A stretch of DNA of 64,000 nucleotides, taken from NCBI RefSeq assembly GCF_002929805.1, contig NZ_PJJM01000088.1, positions 20,200-84,199 on the forward strand, in the 5' to 3' direction. Shown here piece after piece: positions 43,904-54,838 of this stretch (the first letter of the stretch is position 1; each line of letters begins with the position of its first letter). This DNA is from Cryobacterium sp. Y50 (GTDB lineage: Bacteria > Actinomycetota > Actinomycetes > Actinomycetales > Microbacteriaceae). Below the pieces are notes generated by a model, which had not been told where the DNA came from, searched no databases, and saw nothing but the letters and a program-made list of their open reading frames with translations. Both the position numbers and the translations under genes were made by a program.

Positions 43904-45694
43904 TCAGCGGGTGTAGTGGGACTCCTGCACCTCGTACACCGGGGTGTCAAGCCCCTCCATGCGTGCCTTGATCTGCAGCGCGAGGTAGTTCGAGTAGTGC
44001 CGGCTCTGGTGTAGGTTGCCGCCGTGAATCCAGAGTTGCGGCACGTTCGTGGGCTTCCACATGTTGCGCAGCTCCCCCTCCCACGGCCCCGGGTCCTTCG
44101 GGGTGTCGGAGCCGTAGCCCCAGCAACGGCCGACCTGGTCGGCGACCTCCGGTGAAACCAGGTCGGCCAGCCATTCGTTCATGGAGCCGTACCCTGTGGC
44201 GTACACGATCAGGTCCGCGTCCAGCTCGGTGCCGTCGGCGAGAACCACGGAGGTGGGCGTGATGTGATCGAGCTGGCCCGATTTCACGGCGACCCGGCCG
44301 TCGATCAGCAACTGCGAGGCGCCCACGTCGATGTAATAGCCCGACCCGCGGCGCAGGTATTTCAGGAACAGGCCCGAGCCATCCGTTCCAAAATCCAAAT
44401 CGAAACCAACATCGCTCAGCTTTGAGTAGAAGTCGGCGTCACGCTTTGCCATCTGCTCGAAGACCGGAATCTGCGCGGACGGCAGAATGCGGTACGGCAG
44501 CGAAGCAAAGAGCAGGTCGGCCTTCTCGGTGGTCACTCCGTTGGCCAGCGCCTGCTCAGAGTAGAGTCCGCCGAGCGCGAGGTCCATGAGTGAGTCGCTG
44601 CGGGAGATGTGTGTCGACGAGCGCTGCACCATGGTGACGTCGGCGCCGTGCTCCCACAGGTCGGCGCAGATATCGTGGGCCGAGTTGTTCGACCCGATCA
44701 CGACGGCCTTTTTGCCGGTGTAGTCGCCCCCACCGGGATGCTGCGAGGAATGGTGTTGTTCACCTTTGAAAGACCGGGCACCCGCAAAGACCGGCGTGTT
44801 GGGGTAGCCAGAGACGCCGAGCGCGAAGACCAGCTGCTTGGGGCGTAGGGTGACCGGCGTGCCGTCGCGCATGACCTCGACCACCCACTCCTGGGCATCC
44901 TCGTCGAAGGTCGCCTTCGTGCATTCGGTGCTCGACCAGTAGTTGAGTTCCATGATGCTCGTGTAGTGCTCGAGCCAGTCGCCGATCTTGTCTTTCGAGG
45001 CGAAGACCGGCCAGTCCTCGGGAAACTTCAGGTAGGGCAGGTGGTCGTACCACACCGGGTCGTGCAGGTGCAGCGACTTGTACCGGTTACGCCACGAATC
45101 CCCAGCTCTGGCGTTCTTCTCAATCACGATCGTGGGAACGCCGAGCCGGCGCATGCGGGCAGCCAGGCCGATGCCGCCCTGCCCGCCGCCCACGATCACG
45201 CAGTACGGCTGTTCCTCGTAGCCGAGCCGCGCCTCCTGGGCGGTTTTCTCCTCGAGCCACGAGGTGCGGCCCTTCGCAATTTCGTGGGAGACGCCCTGTT
45301 CGCGGTTACGGCCTTTCTTTTCTTCGAAACCCTTGAGTTCCTGCATTGTGGTGAGCAGGGTGTAGCACCGGCCAGCGTGCAGGCGCAGGTGTGCGTACCC
45401 GCGGGCCTGGCCGGTTTCGAAGGTCACCCACGCCTCGGCAGCACCGGCGTCCCCGGTCGCGGGTTCGGCGAGCGCCCAGTTGTGCGGGCGCACTTCGTCG
45501 AGGGTGGCGGTGAGCATCCGTTTGATGTCGGCTTTACCTTCGAGGGTCTTCAAATTCCAGGTGAAGGACACGAAATCGCGCCAGTAGCAATCGTCGGCAA
45601 ACAGCGCCGCGGCGCCGTCGACATCTCGGTTCTGCAGGGCCGTGTCGAACCGGGCGAGCCAGTTGTCGACGACGGTGCTCGGTGAATCGGGCAT
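43904..45694 (-). CDS. Flavin-containing monooxygenase with N-terminal NTF2-like domain
   Basis: The 596-residue protein begins with an NTF2/SnoaL-like domain (residues 1-130: LARFDTALQNRDVDGAAALFADD). An FMO/Baeyer-Villiger-type domain follows, with the FAD loop CVIVGGGQGGIGLA (residues about 170-183), the SWRNRYKSLHLHDP segment, and the NADP loop AVVIGSNNSAHDICADLWE near 330. It should hydroxylate or oxygenate a small organic substrate using NADPH and oxygen. The NTF2-like domain is an uncommon addition that may shape the substrate pocket or dimer. It is divergent from an AcoR-like regulator. Substrate unknown. Confidence 0.85.
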   Translation of the reverse strand: MPDSPSTVVDNWLARFDTALQNRDVDGAAALFADDCYWRDFVSFTWNLKTLEGKADIKRMLTATLDEVRPHNWALAEPATGDAGAAEAWVTFETGQARGYAHLRLHAGRCYTLLTTMQELKGFEEKKGRNREQGVSHEIAKGRTSWLEEKTAQEARLGYEEQPYCVIVGGGQGGIGLAARMRRLGVPTIVIEKNARAGDSWRNRYKSLHLHDPVWYDHLPYLKFPEDWPVFASKDKIGDWLEHYTSIMELNYWSSTECTKATFDEDAQEWVVEVMRDGTPVTLRPKQLVFALGVSGYPNTPVFAGARSFKGEQHHSSQHPGGGDYTGKKAVVIGSNNSAHDICADLWEHGADVTMVQRSSTHISRSDSLMDLALGGLYSEQALANGVTTEKADLLFASLPYRILPSAQIPVFEQMAKRDADFYSKLSDVGFDLDFGTDGSGLFLKYLRRGSGYYIDVGASQLLIDGRVAVKSGQLDHITPTSVVLADGTELDADLIVYATGYGSMNEWLADLVSPEVADQVGRCWGYGSDTPKDPGPWEGELRNMWKPTNVPQLWIHGGNLHQSRHYSNYLALQIKARMEGLDTPVYEVQESHYTR

Positions 45695-45839
45695 GTCACT
45701 CCTTTGTGATCCAGCGGAAGGTCAGCCCTGTGTCGGACGCGACCTGTATGTTCAAGTACAGGGCCGCAGGGGTTACATCGGCGTTACACCCGGTGCTTCT
45801 GATCGGCGTCATCGTCGGATCCAATGGAGGAGACAGCGC

Positions 45840-47156
45840 ATGTCCTACGGGCCGAGCACCCCGGTTCTCACAGCTGGCCAGCGATTCTCCTGCCCCAAAG
45901 AATATGAACGGATACTCCGCGCGGCCCACGAACGCGCCCAGGCCGATGCGCCACCGCCGGCGATCACCGCCGCGGTGTGGGAATCCTGGCAACGTTCCCT
46001 GGCCGCGGGCATCGACCCCGACCGGCACCTGCCTCGGCATCTGCACGAGGTGGCCGACGTCGTGGCGCTGCGCCGTGGGCATCCGCTAGAGACCGTGATG
46101 CCGGCACTCAGCGAACTTCTGGCCGATGAGAGCGCGGATGGGCAGCACCTGCTCGTGCTCGCCGACGCTCGCGGCGAGGTACTGTGGCGGGTCGGCAGTC
46201 GCTCGGCCATGCGGCAGGCCGACGGGCTTGAGTTCGTGGAGGGCGCTGACTGGTCCGAGGCCGGCGTGGGCACCAACGCCATCAGCGAAGTGGTGCTGAG
46301 TGGGCGCGCCGCGCAGTTATTTTCGGCCGAACATCTCGTGCGCACGCACCACGAGTGGGCGTGTACGGCCTCACCCATTCGAGACCCGGATAGTGGCGTG
46401 GTGATCGGGGTTTTAAACGTGTCCGGGCCACTCAACACGGTCACGGCCGACAGCATGCGGATGGTCAAGTGCGGGGTTCGGGTGGCCGAGGAGTTGTTGC
46501 GGGCGGCGCGACGAGAACCGGCGCGTCGGTCCGGGTCGGTGGCTGCCGGGCGCTCATTGATGGTTTCATCTGTACTCTCGCTCGAGCTGCTCGGTGAGAG
46601 CCCGTCGGTACTCGGCGCCGACAGCAGTCGGATGCCGTTGTCGCTGCGCCGCGCGGAGATTCTGGCCCTGCTTGAGTCACGGGAGCGCGGCTGGAGCGCC
46701 GACGAACTCGCCTATGCCGTTCATGGGGAGACCGGTTCCGCCTCGGCTATCCGCATTGAGATGCACCGTATTCGCCGGGTGCTCGGCGACGCGCTGGAAT
46801 CCACGCCGTATCGCCTCGCACCCAGCCTGCGCGGCTCGTCTGACTCGGCGCGCGTGTTACGATTGGTGCGCGGCGGGCAGGTGGCTGCTGCCCTCGCGGC
46901 GTACACCGCCCCGTTACTGGTCCGGTCGACCGCCCGGGCTATCGAACCGCTGCGCGCCGAGCTCACGAACGCGGTGGGGGCATCCATTCGCGCCAGTGGA
47001 AACGCCGAGCTGCTGCGCCTCTGGTGCGCAACCGAGATGGGCAGCGATGACCGCGCCGCCGTGCCGATCCTCGGCCGGGTGGTCGGTTTCGAAGATGCCG
47101 CCTATCTAGCGTCGCTCGCCCGCCTCAGCCGCATCGACCTCGAGCTCGGCGGCTAG
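45840..47156 (+). CDS. AcoR-like GAF-domain transcriptional regulator
   Basis: The 438-residue protein has a GAF-type sensor region (WESWQRSLAAGIDPDRHLP; LLVLADARGEVLWRVGSRSAMRQADGLEFVEGADWSEAGVGTNAI; RTHHEWACTASPIRDP at residues about 40-200), the AcoR N-terminal layout. The later part (LSLRRAEILALLESRERGWSADELAYAVHG then AIRIEMHRIRRVLGD) is a C-terminal winged-helix-like DNA-binding domain, not a sigma-54 AAA domain. It is a common actinobacterial arrangement near aldehyde or monooxygenase genes. ATG 45840 follows GGAGGAG. It is divergent from the monooxygenase gene and probably activates it. Confidence 0.8.
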   Translation: MSYGPSTPVLTAGQRFSCPKEYERILRAAHERAQADAPPPAITAAVWESWQRSLAAGIDPDRHLPRHLHEVADVVALRRGHPLETVMPALSELLADESADGQHLLVLADARGEVLWRVGSRSAMRQADGLEFVEGADWSEAGVGTNAISEVVLSGRAAQLFSAEHLVRTHHEWACTASPIRDPDSGVVIGVLNVSGPLNTVTADSMRMVKCGVRVAEELLRAARREPARRSGSVAAGRSLMVSSVLSLELLGESPSVLGADSSRMPLSLRRAEILALLESRERGWSADELAYAVHGETGSASAIRIEMHRIRRVLGDALESTPYRLAPSLRGSSDSARVLRLVRGGQVAAALAAYTAPLLVRSTARAIEPLRAELTNAVGASIRASGNAELLRLWCATEMGSDDRAAVPILGRVVGFEDAAYLASLARLSRIDLELGG

Positions 47157-47215
47157 AACCATGGGGAGGGCTGCGTACGAGAGGGACTGAGGCGCAGCAC
47201 CGCATCCGAAGCCAC

Positions 47216-47977
47216 CTAGGCTGCCGGATTCAGGTCCAGAGAAATGGAGTCCGCAGCGGCGCGCAGCGCGGGAATGGCACGCTGCGCAAACGCATCGTCG
47301 ACCCGCGACACCGGCCCGGACACACTGATGGCGGTGGGCGTCGGCGCATTCGGAACCCCCATCGCAAAGCAGCGCACACCGAGTTCCTGCTCGCCGTCGT
47401 CAATGGAGTAGCCGCGTTCCCGGATCCGAGCCAGATCGGCCAGCAGATCATCCACCGTTCCGATGCTCATGGTCGTGGGCCTTGGCATGCCAGTCCTGGC
47501 CATTATGACGCGCACGGTGTCATCGCCCAGCTGCGCCAGAATGGCCTTGCCGACCCCGGTAGCGTGAGCATGCGCGCGTCGGCCGACCTCCGTGAACATG
47601 CGCATGGAGTGTTTGGACGGAGCCTGGGCGATGTACAACGCCATGTCGGCATCGAGAACGGCCATGTTCGCCGTCTCCCCGAGTTGATCGACCAGCGACC
47701 GAAGTTGCAGGCCAGCGTGGGCGCCCAGCTGCTTGCTGGCTGCCGTTCCGAGGCGAATGAGTCCGGGGCCCAGAGCGTACCGCCGGTTGGCGAGCTGGCG
47801 AATGTACCCCTTGGTCATCAGCGTGCGCAGCAGTCGATGGATAGTGGGCAGTGGCAGGTCGGTAGAGGCCGCGAGCTCACTCAGCATCACCTCTCCACCG
47901 GCAGCCGTGATCAGCTCCAGGAGTTCAAAAGCCCGTTCCACGGACTGCACCCCGCTACCAGCTGCGCGTTCTGCCAT
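47216..47977 (-). CDS. IclR family regulator
   Basis: The 253-residue protein has the winged helix ERAFELLELITAAGGEVMLSELAASTDLPLPTIHRLLRTLMTKGYI and the IclR effector domain (TGVGKAILAQL, GYSIDDGEQELGVRCFAMGVPNA, TAISVSGPVSR). ATG 47977 has TGGAGGCCTGGAG before it. It is divergent from the glyoxylate carboligase operon. The palindrome TCCGCATTGCGGA at 48012 lies in its leader and looks like an autoregulatory site. AllR-type regulators sense glyoxylate, which fits this location; the ligand is an inference. Confidence 0.85.
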   Translation of the reverse strand: MAERAAGSGVQSVERAFELLELITAAGGEVMLSELAASTDLPLPTIHRLLRTLMTKGYIRQLANRRYALGPGLIRLGTAASKQLGAHAGLQLRSLVDQLGETANMAVLDADMALYIAQAPSKHSMRMFTEVGRRAHAHATGVGKAILAQLGDDTVRVIMARTGMPRPTTMSIGTVDDLLADLARIRERGYSIDDGEQELGVRCFAMGVPNAPTPTAISVSGPVSRVDDAFAQRAIPALRAAADSISLDLNPAA

Positions 47978-48011
47978 CTCCAGGCCTCCAGACCGTGTGT
48001 AACAACAGATA

Positions 48012-48102
48012 TCCGCATTGCGGAAATCGTCGCCCGGTTCCCCAGAGTACACAGCAGTTGACGCGGGGCCGCACTAACCATAGTCTTTTCGTATAACAGA
48101 AA
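48012..48102. promoter_or_regulatory. IclR-type operator candidates in the iclR/hyi divergent promoter
   Basis: TCCGCATTGCGGA at 48012-48024 is a 13-base palindrome in front of iclR. TTTCGTATAACAGAAA at 48087-48102 is an imperfect inverted repeat that shares its TTTCGTAT half and the GAAA end with a site before lctP (56654-56669). IclR proteins often bind such TTnCGnAnnnCnGnAA palindromes. The two sites would control the regulator and the gcl operon separately. Confidence 0.55.
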
Positions 48103-48170
48103 CTAACTTCCACGATGCGAAATATATGTGGATCAAAGTCGCTCATTTGTCGACTCGAGCAAGGATGCCC

Positions 48171-48959
48171 ATGCTGTACACCGTAAACTGCTCCATCCTC
48201 CTGACCGAGCTGCCGTTACTCCAGCGCCCGGCCGCGGCGAAGGCCGCCGGCTTCAACGCGGTCGAGTTCTGGTGGCCCTTTGCCGCCGCAGTTCCCACCG
48301 AAACGGAGATTGCCGACTTTGAGAACGCGATCACGGACGCCGATGTTCGACTAACCGGTTTGAACTTCGCGGCCGGGGACATGCCGGCCGGGGACCGGGG
48401 TCTGGTCTCCTGGCCCGCCCGTTCCAACGAGTTCCGAGACAACCTGGCGGTCGCGGCCGGCATCGGCGAGCGCCTCGGCTGCACGTCCTTCAATGCCCTC
48501 TACGGAAACCGTATCGACGGCGTCACCGCCGAGGAACAAGACGAGCTCGCTATCGAAAACCTCTCCCTCGCCGCGCGATCCGTCGCCCTGATCGGTGGCA
48601 CCGTGCTGCTTGAGCCAGTGAGCGGGGCGCCGAAGTATCCCCTGCGAACGGCGACCGACGTGTTGTCCGTTATCGACCGGGTGCGCGCCGAGACCGGCGA
48701 CACGAACATCAAATTGCTCGCCGACTTCTACCACCTCGCCGTCAACGGTGACGACGTCGAAGCCGTGATCGCCGAACACGCACACGAATTCGGCCACATC
48801 CAGATTGCCGACGCACCCGGTCGCGGCGAACCAGGAACGGGCACCCTACCGATTCACGAGTGGCTCGCGCGCAGTCAGGAGCTCGGCTACCAGGGCGCCA
48901 TCGGGCTTGAGTACAAGACGACCACGGCTTATCCGTTTGCCTGGCTCGAAGCTGTCTAA
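48171..48959 (+). CDS. hyi: Hydroxypyruvate isomerase family protein
   Basis: The 262-residue TIM barrel has the Hyi N-terminus YTVNCSILLTELPLLQRPAAAKAAGFNAVEFWWPF, GCTSFNALYGNR, GTVLLEPVS and IKLLADFYHLAVNGDDVEAV, with the conserved Glu and His metal ligands of the sugar-isomerase fold. It interconverts hydroxypyruvate and tartronate semialdehyde. ATG 48171 is favoured because AAGGA sits five bases upstream; an ATG six bases earlier is possible. It is the first gene of the operon with glxR and gcl. Confidence 0.85.
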   Translation: MLYTVNCSILLTELPLLQRPAAAKAAGFNAVEFWWPFAAAVPTETEIADFENAITDADVRLTGLNFAAGDMPAGDRGLVSWPARSNEFRDNLAVAAGIGERLGCTSFNALYGNRIDGVTAEEQDELAIENLSLAARSVALIGGTVLLEPVSGAPKYPLRTATDVLSVIDRVRAETGDTNIKLLADFYHLAVNGDDVEAVIAEHAHEFGHIQIADAPGRGEPGTGTLPIHEWLARSQELGYQGAIGLEYKTTTAYPFAWLEAV

Positions 48960-49002
48960 CCGACCACGCGCATCCGCCACCATTTAGAAAAGGACAACGA
49001 AA

Positions 49003-49918
49003 ATGATCAATGTTGCCGTCATCGGCCTGGGGATCATGGGCCTTCCCATGGCGATCAATCTCGTCAAAGCCGGCCACAACGTCATCGGTTTCAACCGCAG
49101 CCCGGCACGAATCGATCAATTGATTGCCGCGGGCGGCCGCGGCGCGGCCAACATCGCCGAAGCCGTGCGGGATGCCCATGTCGTGTTCACGATGCTGCCC
49201 GACTCGCCCGATGTCGAAAACGTCGTCGGCGGCCCGGACGGCGTCTTCGCCAACACCCCGGCCGATGCTACGTGGATTGACACCAGCACAATCCGTCCCG
49301 ATGTTACCGTTCGCCTCGCCAACGCTGCACGGGAGGCCGGGCTCAAGGCCGTCGACGCCCCCGTCTCCGGCGGCGAGGCCGGCGCGATCGAGGGCACCCT
49401 GTCGATCATGGTCGGCGGGGACGCCGCCGACGTCGAGGCCGTTCGCAGCCTACTCGACGCGATGGGAAGCACCGTCGTGCACGTCGGTCCGGCCGGGTCT
49501 GGCCAGACGGTCAAGGCCGCTAACCAGCTCATCGTTGCCGGTACCATCCAGCTCGTCGCCGAGGCGCTCGTATTTCTGGAGGCACACTCGGTCGACACCG
49601 AGGCCGCCGTCAAGGTTCTGGCCGGCGGACTGGCCGGCAATCGAATCCTGGACCGCAAGGCGGCCTCAATGGTGGCGCGCCGCTTCGAACCGGGTTTCCG
49701 GGTCGACCTGCACCACAAGGACCTGGGCATCGTCACCGCCGCTGCCCGCGCCGCCGGCGTCGCCATTCCGCTGGGTGCGATGGTGGCCCAGCTGATGGGC
49801 GCCCTGCGTGCCGAAGGCCACGGTTCGCTCGATCACTCGGCTCTGCTGTTGCTGGTCGAGCAGATGTCCGGCCGCTCGCACACCGAAACACCGACGATTC
49901 AGCTCCAGGGAGAACCAC

Positions 49919-49926
<8 letters not shown>
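49003..49926 (+). CDS. glxR: Tartronate semialdehyde (2-hydroxy-3-oxopropionate) reductase
   Basis: The 307-residue protein has the Rossmann GLGIMGLPM (residues 7-15), [23 protein letters not shown], the catalytic Lys in [12 protein letters not shown], and [10 protein letters not shown]. It reduces tartronate semialdehyde to glycerate with NAD(P)H. The ATG has AAAAGGACAACGAAA before it. Its stop overlaps the gcl ATG by eight bases, so product and next enzyme are made together. It is related to, but separate from, the dehydrogenase at 13976. Confidence 0.9.
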
Positions 49927-51697
<1,771 letters not shown>

Positions 51698-51747
51698 CTC
51701 GCCTTTTTGACCTAGTGCACGTGCAATTCACGAACAAAGGAGTTCTT

Positions 51748-53922
51748 GTGAGTACAACAACCGTTAACGCCCCGAGCGCCAGCATCATGTTCGGTGCGCT
51801 CCGCGCGGCCGTGACCGACCCAGCCCGGGTGAAGACCCGGGCCCTCGACCGGTACGCCAACGCCCACGATGCCTCACATTTCCTGCTGATCCCGCAGGCG
51901 GTCGTGGTGGCCACGGACGCTGCCGAGGTCGGCGCGCTCCTGTGCGCCGCTGCGGCGCAGGGCGCACACCTCACGTTCCGGTCGGGAGGCACTAGCCTGA
52001 GCGGGCAGGCCATCACCGACGGGGTGCTGGTCGATGTGCGTCGCAACTTCAAGAACATCGAGGTACTCGACGACGGCCTCCGGGTGCGGGTGCAGCCGGG
52101 CGCCACTGTGCGCGCCGTGAATATCCGGCTGGCCAAGTATGGCCGCAAGTTCGGGCCCGACCCGGCCAGCGAGTCCGCGGCAACCATTGGCGGCGTCGTG
52201 GCAAACAATTCCTCTGGAATGGCGTGCGGCACCGTCGATAACACCTACCAGACCCTCGAATCGGTCGTTGTGGTGCTGCCCAGCGGCACCGTCGTTGACA
52301 CCGGGGCAGCGGATGCCGACGACCAGCTCCTGAAGCGGGAGCCGGTCTTATACAACGGCCTGCTCGAACTCGCACGGCGCACCCGGAGTAATCCGGCATC
52401 CGTCGCCACCATTCGGCAGCAGTTCTCGATGAAAAACACCATGGGGTACGGCGTGAATTCCCTTCTGGACTTCGACCGGCCGGTAGACATGCTCGCGCAC
52501 CTGATTGTGGGCAGCGAGGGCACGCTGGGCTTCGTGGCCGAGACGGTATTTCGTACCGTGCCCAAACTGCCGCATGTGACGACGGCGCTGCTCGTATTTC
52601 CCGGGCTCGAAGCCGCCACAGCCGCGCTGCCCGCCCTCGTGGCGACCGGCGCGGCCACCCTGGAACTCATGGACGCGTTATCGCTGACCGTGGGGCAGCA
52701 AATGCCCGGTGCCCCGGCCATCGTGCTCGACCTCGTTGTTCAGGAGCACGCCGCCCTTCTCGTGGAATACCACGCCGAGTCGTCCGAGAAACTAGCGCAG
52801 CTGCTTGAGACCGGCATGCAGACCGTCAACACGCTGAATCTCACCCTGCCGGCCGATTTCACAACCGATGCGGGCATCCGCGGCCAGCTGTGGTATCTGC
52901 GTAAGGGGATCATCCCAGCCGTGGGTGGCACCCGGCCGCAGGGCACGAACGCCCTGCTCGAAGACATCGTGGTTCCCGTGCCGGCGCTCGCCCGCACCTG
53001 CATGGAACTCATTCGGCTGTTCGCCAAGTACGCGTACGAGAACTCCATGATTTTTGGTCATGCCAAAGACGGCAACGTGCACTTCATGCTCACCGACGAT
53101 TTCAGCAGCCCGACCGGGCTGGAACGGTTCAGCCGGTTCACCGAAGACCTCGTCGACCTCGTGCTCGGCGAGGGTGGTTCGCTCAAGGCCGAGCACGGTA
53201 CCGGGCGCGTAATGGCACCCTACGTGCAACGCCAATACGGCGACGAGCTCTATGACGTCATGCGGCGCATCAAGGTATTGTTCGACCCGGCCGGCCTGCT
53301 CAACCCGGGTGTGCTCATCAATGATGATCCGAACGCGCACCTCAAAGATCTCAAAGCCATCCCAGCCGTGGCAAGCGAAGTAGACCGCTGCACCGAGTGT
53401 GGCTGGTGCGAACCGGTGTGCCCGAGCCGTAACGTGACGCTCACACCCCGGCAGCGCATCGTATCGCTGCGTGCAATCGAGCAGGCCCGGCTCGATGGCA
53501 ATCTCGCCCTGGTGGCCGAGCTGGAAAAAGATTACGAGTACGACGCCGTGCAGACCTGCGCCGCCGACGGCATGTGCCAGACAGCCTGCCCGGTCACGAT
53601 CAACACCGGCGACCTCATGAAACGCCTGCGCCGGGACGACGCCAACCCGGTCGAGAAAGCAATCTGGAATGTTGCCGCGAAGAACTGGGGCGCCGTGTCT
53701 CGGGGTGCTGGCGTGGCCCTGAATGTGGTTCGCACGGTACCCGTCGGCGTCATCCTCGCGCCCAACAAGCTGGCCCGCGCCGTGCTCGGCACAGACGCCG
53801 TGCCCCTCTATTCCCCTGAATTGCCCGCTGGCGGCGCCAGCCGTAAACGTCGGGCGGTGACGACTGCGCCCAAGGCGCACCCATCCATCAAAGTTGAAGA
53901 AAGCGAAACCAGCCATGCGTAA
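51748..53922 (+). CDS. GlcD-like FAD oxidase with Fe-S domain (large part)
   Basis: The 724-residue protein has a FAD-binding type 4 domain (LTFRSGGTSLSGQAITDGVLVD, SAATIGGVVANNSSGMACG, MGYGVNSLLDF), a FAD-oxidase C-terminal part (FGHAKDGNVHFML, LKAEHGTGRVMAPYV), and then two Cys clusters, CTECGWCEPVCP and CAADGMCQTACP, typical of a 4Fe-4S ferredoxin-like domain. It oxidises a 2-hydroxy acid such as glycolate or D-lactate. GTG 51748 is favoured because AAAGGAG is five bases upstream. A cysteine-rich partner is encoded separately and overlaps its stop by eight bases. Normally these are one protein of about 950 residues. Confidence 0.85.
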   Translation: MSTTTVNAPSASIMFGALRAAVTDPARVKTRALDRYANAHDASHFLLIPQAVVVATDAAEVGALLCAAAAQGAHLTFRSGGTSLSGQAITDGVLVDVRRNFKNIEVLDDGLRVRVQPGATVRAVNIRLAKYGRKFGPDPASESAATIGGVVANNSSGMACGTVDNTYQTLESVVVVLPSGTVVDTGAADADDQLLKREPVLYNGLLELARRTRSNPASVATIRQQFSMKNTMGYGVNSLLDFDRPVDMLAHLIVGSEGTLGFVAETVFRTVPKLPHVTTALLVFPGLEAATAALPALVATGAATLELMDALSLTVGQQMPGAPAIVLDLVVQEHAALLVEYHAESSEKLAQLLETGMQTVNTLNLTLPADFTTDAGIRGQLWYLRKGIIPAVGGTRPQGTNALLEDIVVPVPALARTCMELIRLFAKYAYENSMIFGHAKDGNVHFMLTDDFSSPTGLERFSRFTEDLVDLVLGEGGSLKAEHGTGRVMAPYVQRQYGDELYDVMRRIKVLFDPAGLLNPGVLINDDPNAHLKDLKAIPAVASEVDRCTECGWCEPVCPSRNVTLTPRQRIVSLRAIEQARLDGNLALVAELEKDYEYDAVQTCAADGMCQTACPVTINTGDLMKRLRRDDANPVEKAIWNVAAKNWGAVSRGAGVALNVVRTVPVGVILAPNKLARAVLGTDAVPLYSPELPAGGASRKRRAVTTAPKAHPSIKVEESETSHA

Positions 53923-54682
53923 TCCACCGTCGGAAATCACCCGGCAGCGTGCCTTGCCAGCGGATGCGCCGCAGGCCGTCTATTTTCCCGCTTGCGTGCA
54001 AACAATGTTCGGTCCGGCCACTACCGGAACTTGCGGCGTACAGGTCAGCTTCGAGCAGTTGTGCGAACGCGCCGGCATCACCCTCCTCGTTCCGGCCGGA
54101 ATCGATGCCCTATGCTGCGGCACACCATGGTCGTCCAAGGGCATGGCCGACGGGCTCGCCACCATGAGCCAAAAAACCCTTGCCGTCCTGCGCGCCGCCA
54201 CCGGCGAGGGCGAACTGCCTGTCGTCTGTGATGCTTCTTCCTGCACCGAGGGCCTGCGCCACATCATCGAGGGCGACACCAGCGCGCGGCCCTTGACCGT
54301 CATTGACGCGGTCGAGTTCGCAGCCATCCACATCCTGCCGGGCTTGCCGGGGTATAAAAAAATCGAGTCTCTCGCGCTGCACCCCACCTGTTCCTCGACC
54401 CGGATGGGCATCAACCCGGCCCTCGATACCGTCGCCGATGCCATCGCCGAACACGTCGAGATCCCCGAGAACTGGGGTTGCTGCGCGTTCGCCGGCGACC
54501 GAGGAATGCTCCACCCCGAACTCACCGCATCCGCCACGCGCGCCCAAGCCGCGGACGTCGTCGCCATGGACGCCACCGCCCACGCCTCCTGCAACCGCAC
54601 CTGCGAGCTCGGAATGACGCGTGCCACCGGCAAGCCGTATCGCCACGTACTCGAGTTGCTCGAAGAAGTCACCCGGCCGTAG
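53915..54682 (+). CDS. CCG-domain (GlcF/LutA-like) Fe-S partner, split from the oxidase
   Basis: The 255-residue protein has two CCG-type cysteine-rich halves: VYFPACVQTMFG and LCCGTPWSSKG; LHPTCSSTRMG and WGCCAFAGDRG. They bind an Fe-S cluster that relays electrons from the flavin to the quinone pool. The ATG overlaps the upstream stop (ATGCGTAA) by eight bases and the residues around the junction resemble a linker, so it looks like the C-terminal part of a normally single FAD/Fe-S/CCG protein separated by a stop and restart. Confidence 0.8.
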   Translation: MRNPPSEITRQRALPADAPQAVYFPACVQTMFGPATTGTCGVQVSFEQLCERAGITLLVPAGIDALCCGTPWSSKGMADGLATMSQKTLAVLRAATGEGELPVVCDASSCTEGLRHIIEGDTSARPLTVIDAVEFAAIHILPGLPGYKKIESLALHPTCSSTRMGINPALDTVADAIAEHVEIPENWGCCAFAGDRGMLHPELTASATRAQAADVVAMDATAHASCNRTCELGMTRATGKPYRHVLELLEEVTRP

Positions 54683-54789
54683 GCCCACCTCTCTGAAACC
54701 GGGGTTTCTGAGACATGCTGTGGTGAATCGCCAACCCGCGTCGCGTGTCTCACATTCTCCGGTTTTTTGTGCGCGCCCGGAACAACACA

Positions 54790-54823
54790 GCGGGCGACAA
54801 CGGATGCCTCCGCTGCCGCCCGC
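54790..54823. terminator. Hairpin between convergent CCG protein and lctP genes
   Basis: GCGGGCG (54790-54796) pairs with CGCCCGC (54817-54823) with inner GGA/TCC pairing. It lies in the 156-base gap between convergent genes and could serve both. No T tract. Confidence 0.4.
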
Positions 54824-54838
54824 TGCCGGGTGACGGTA

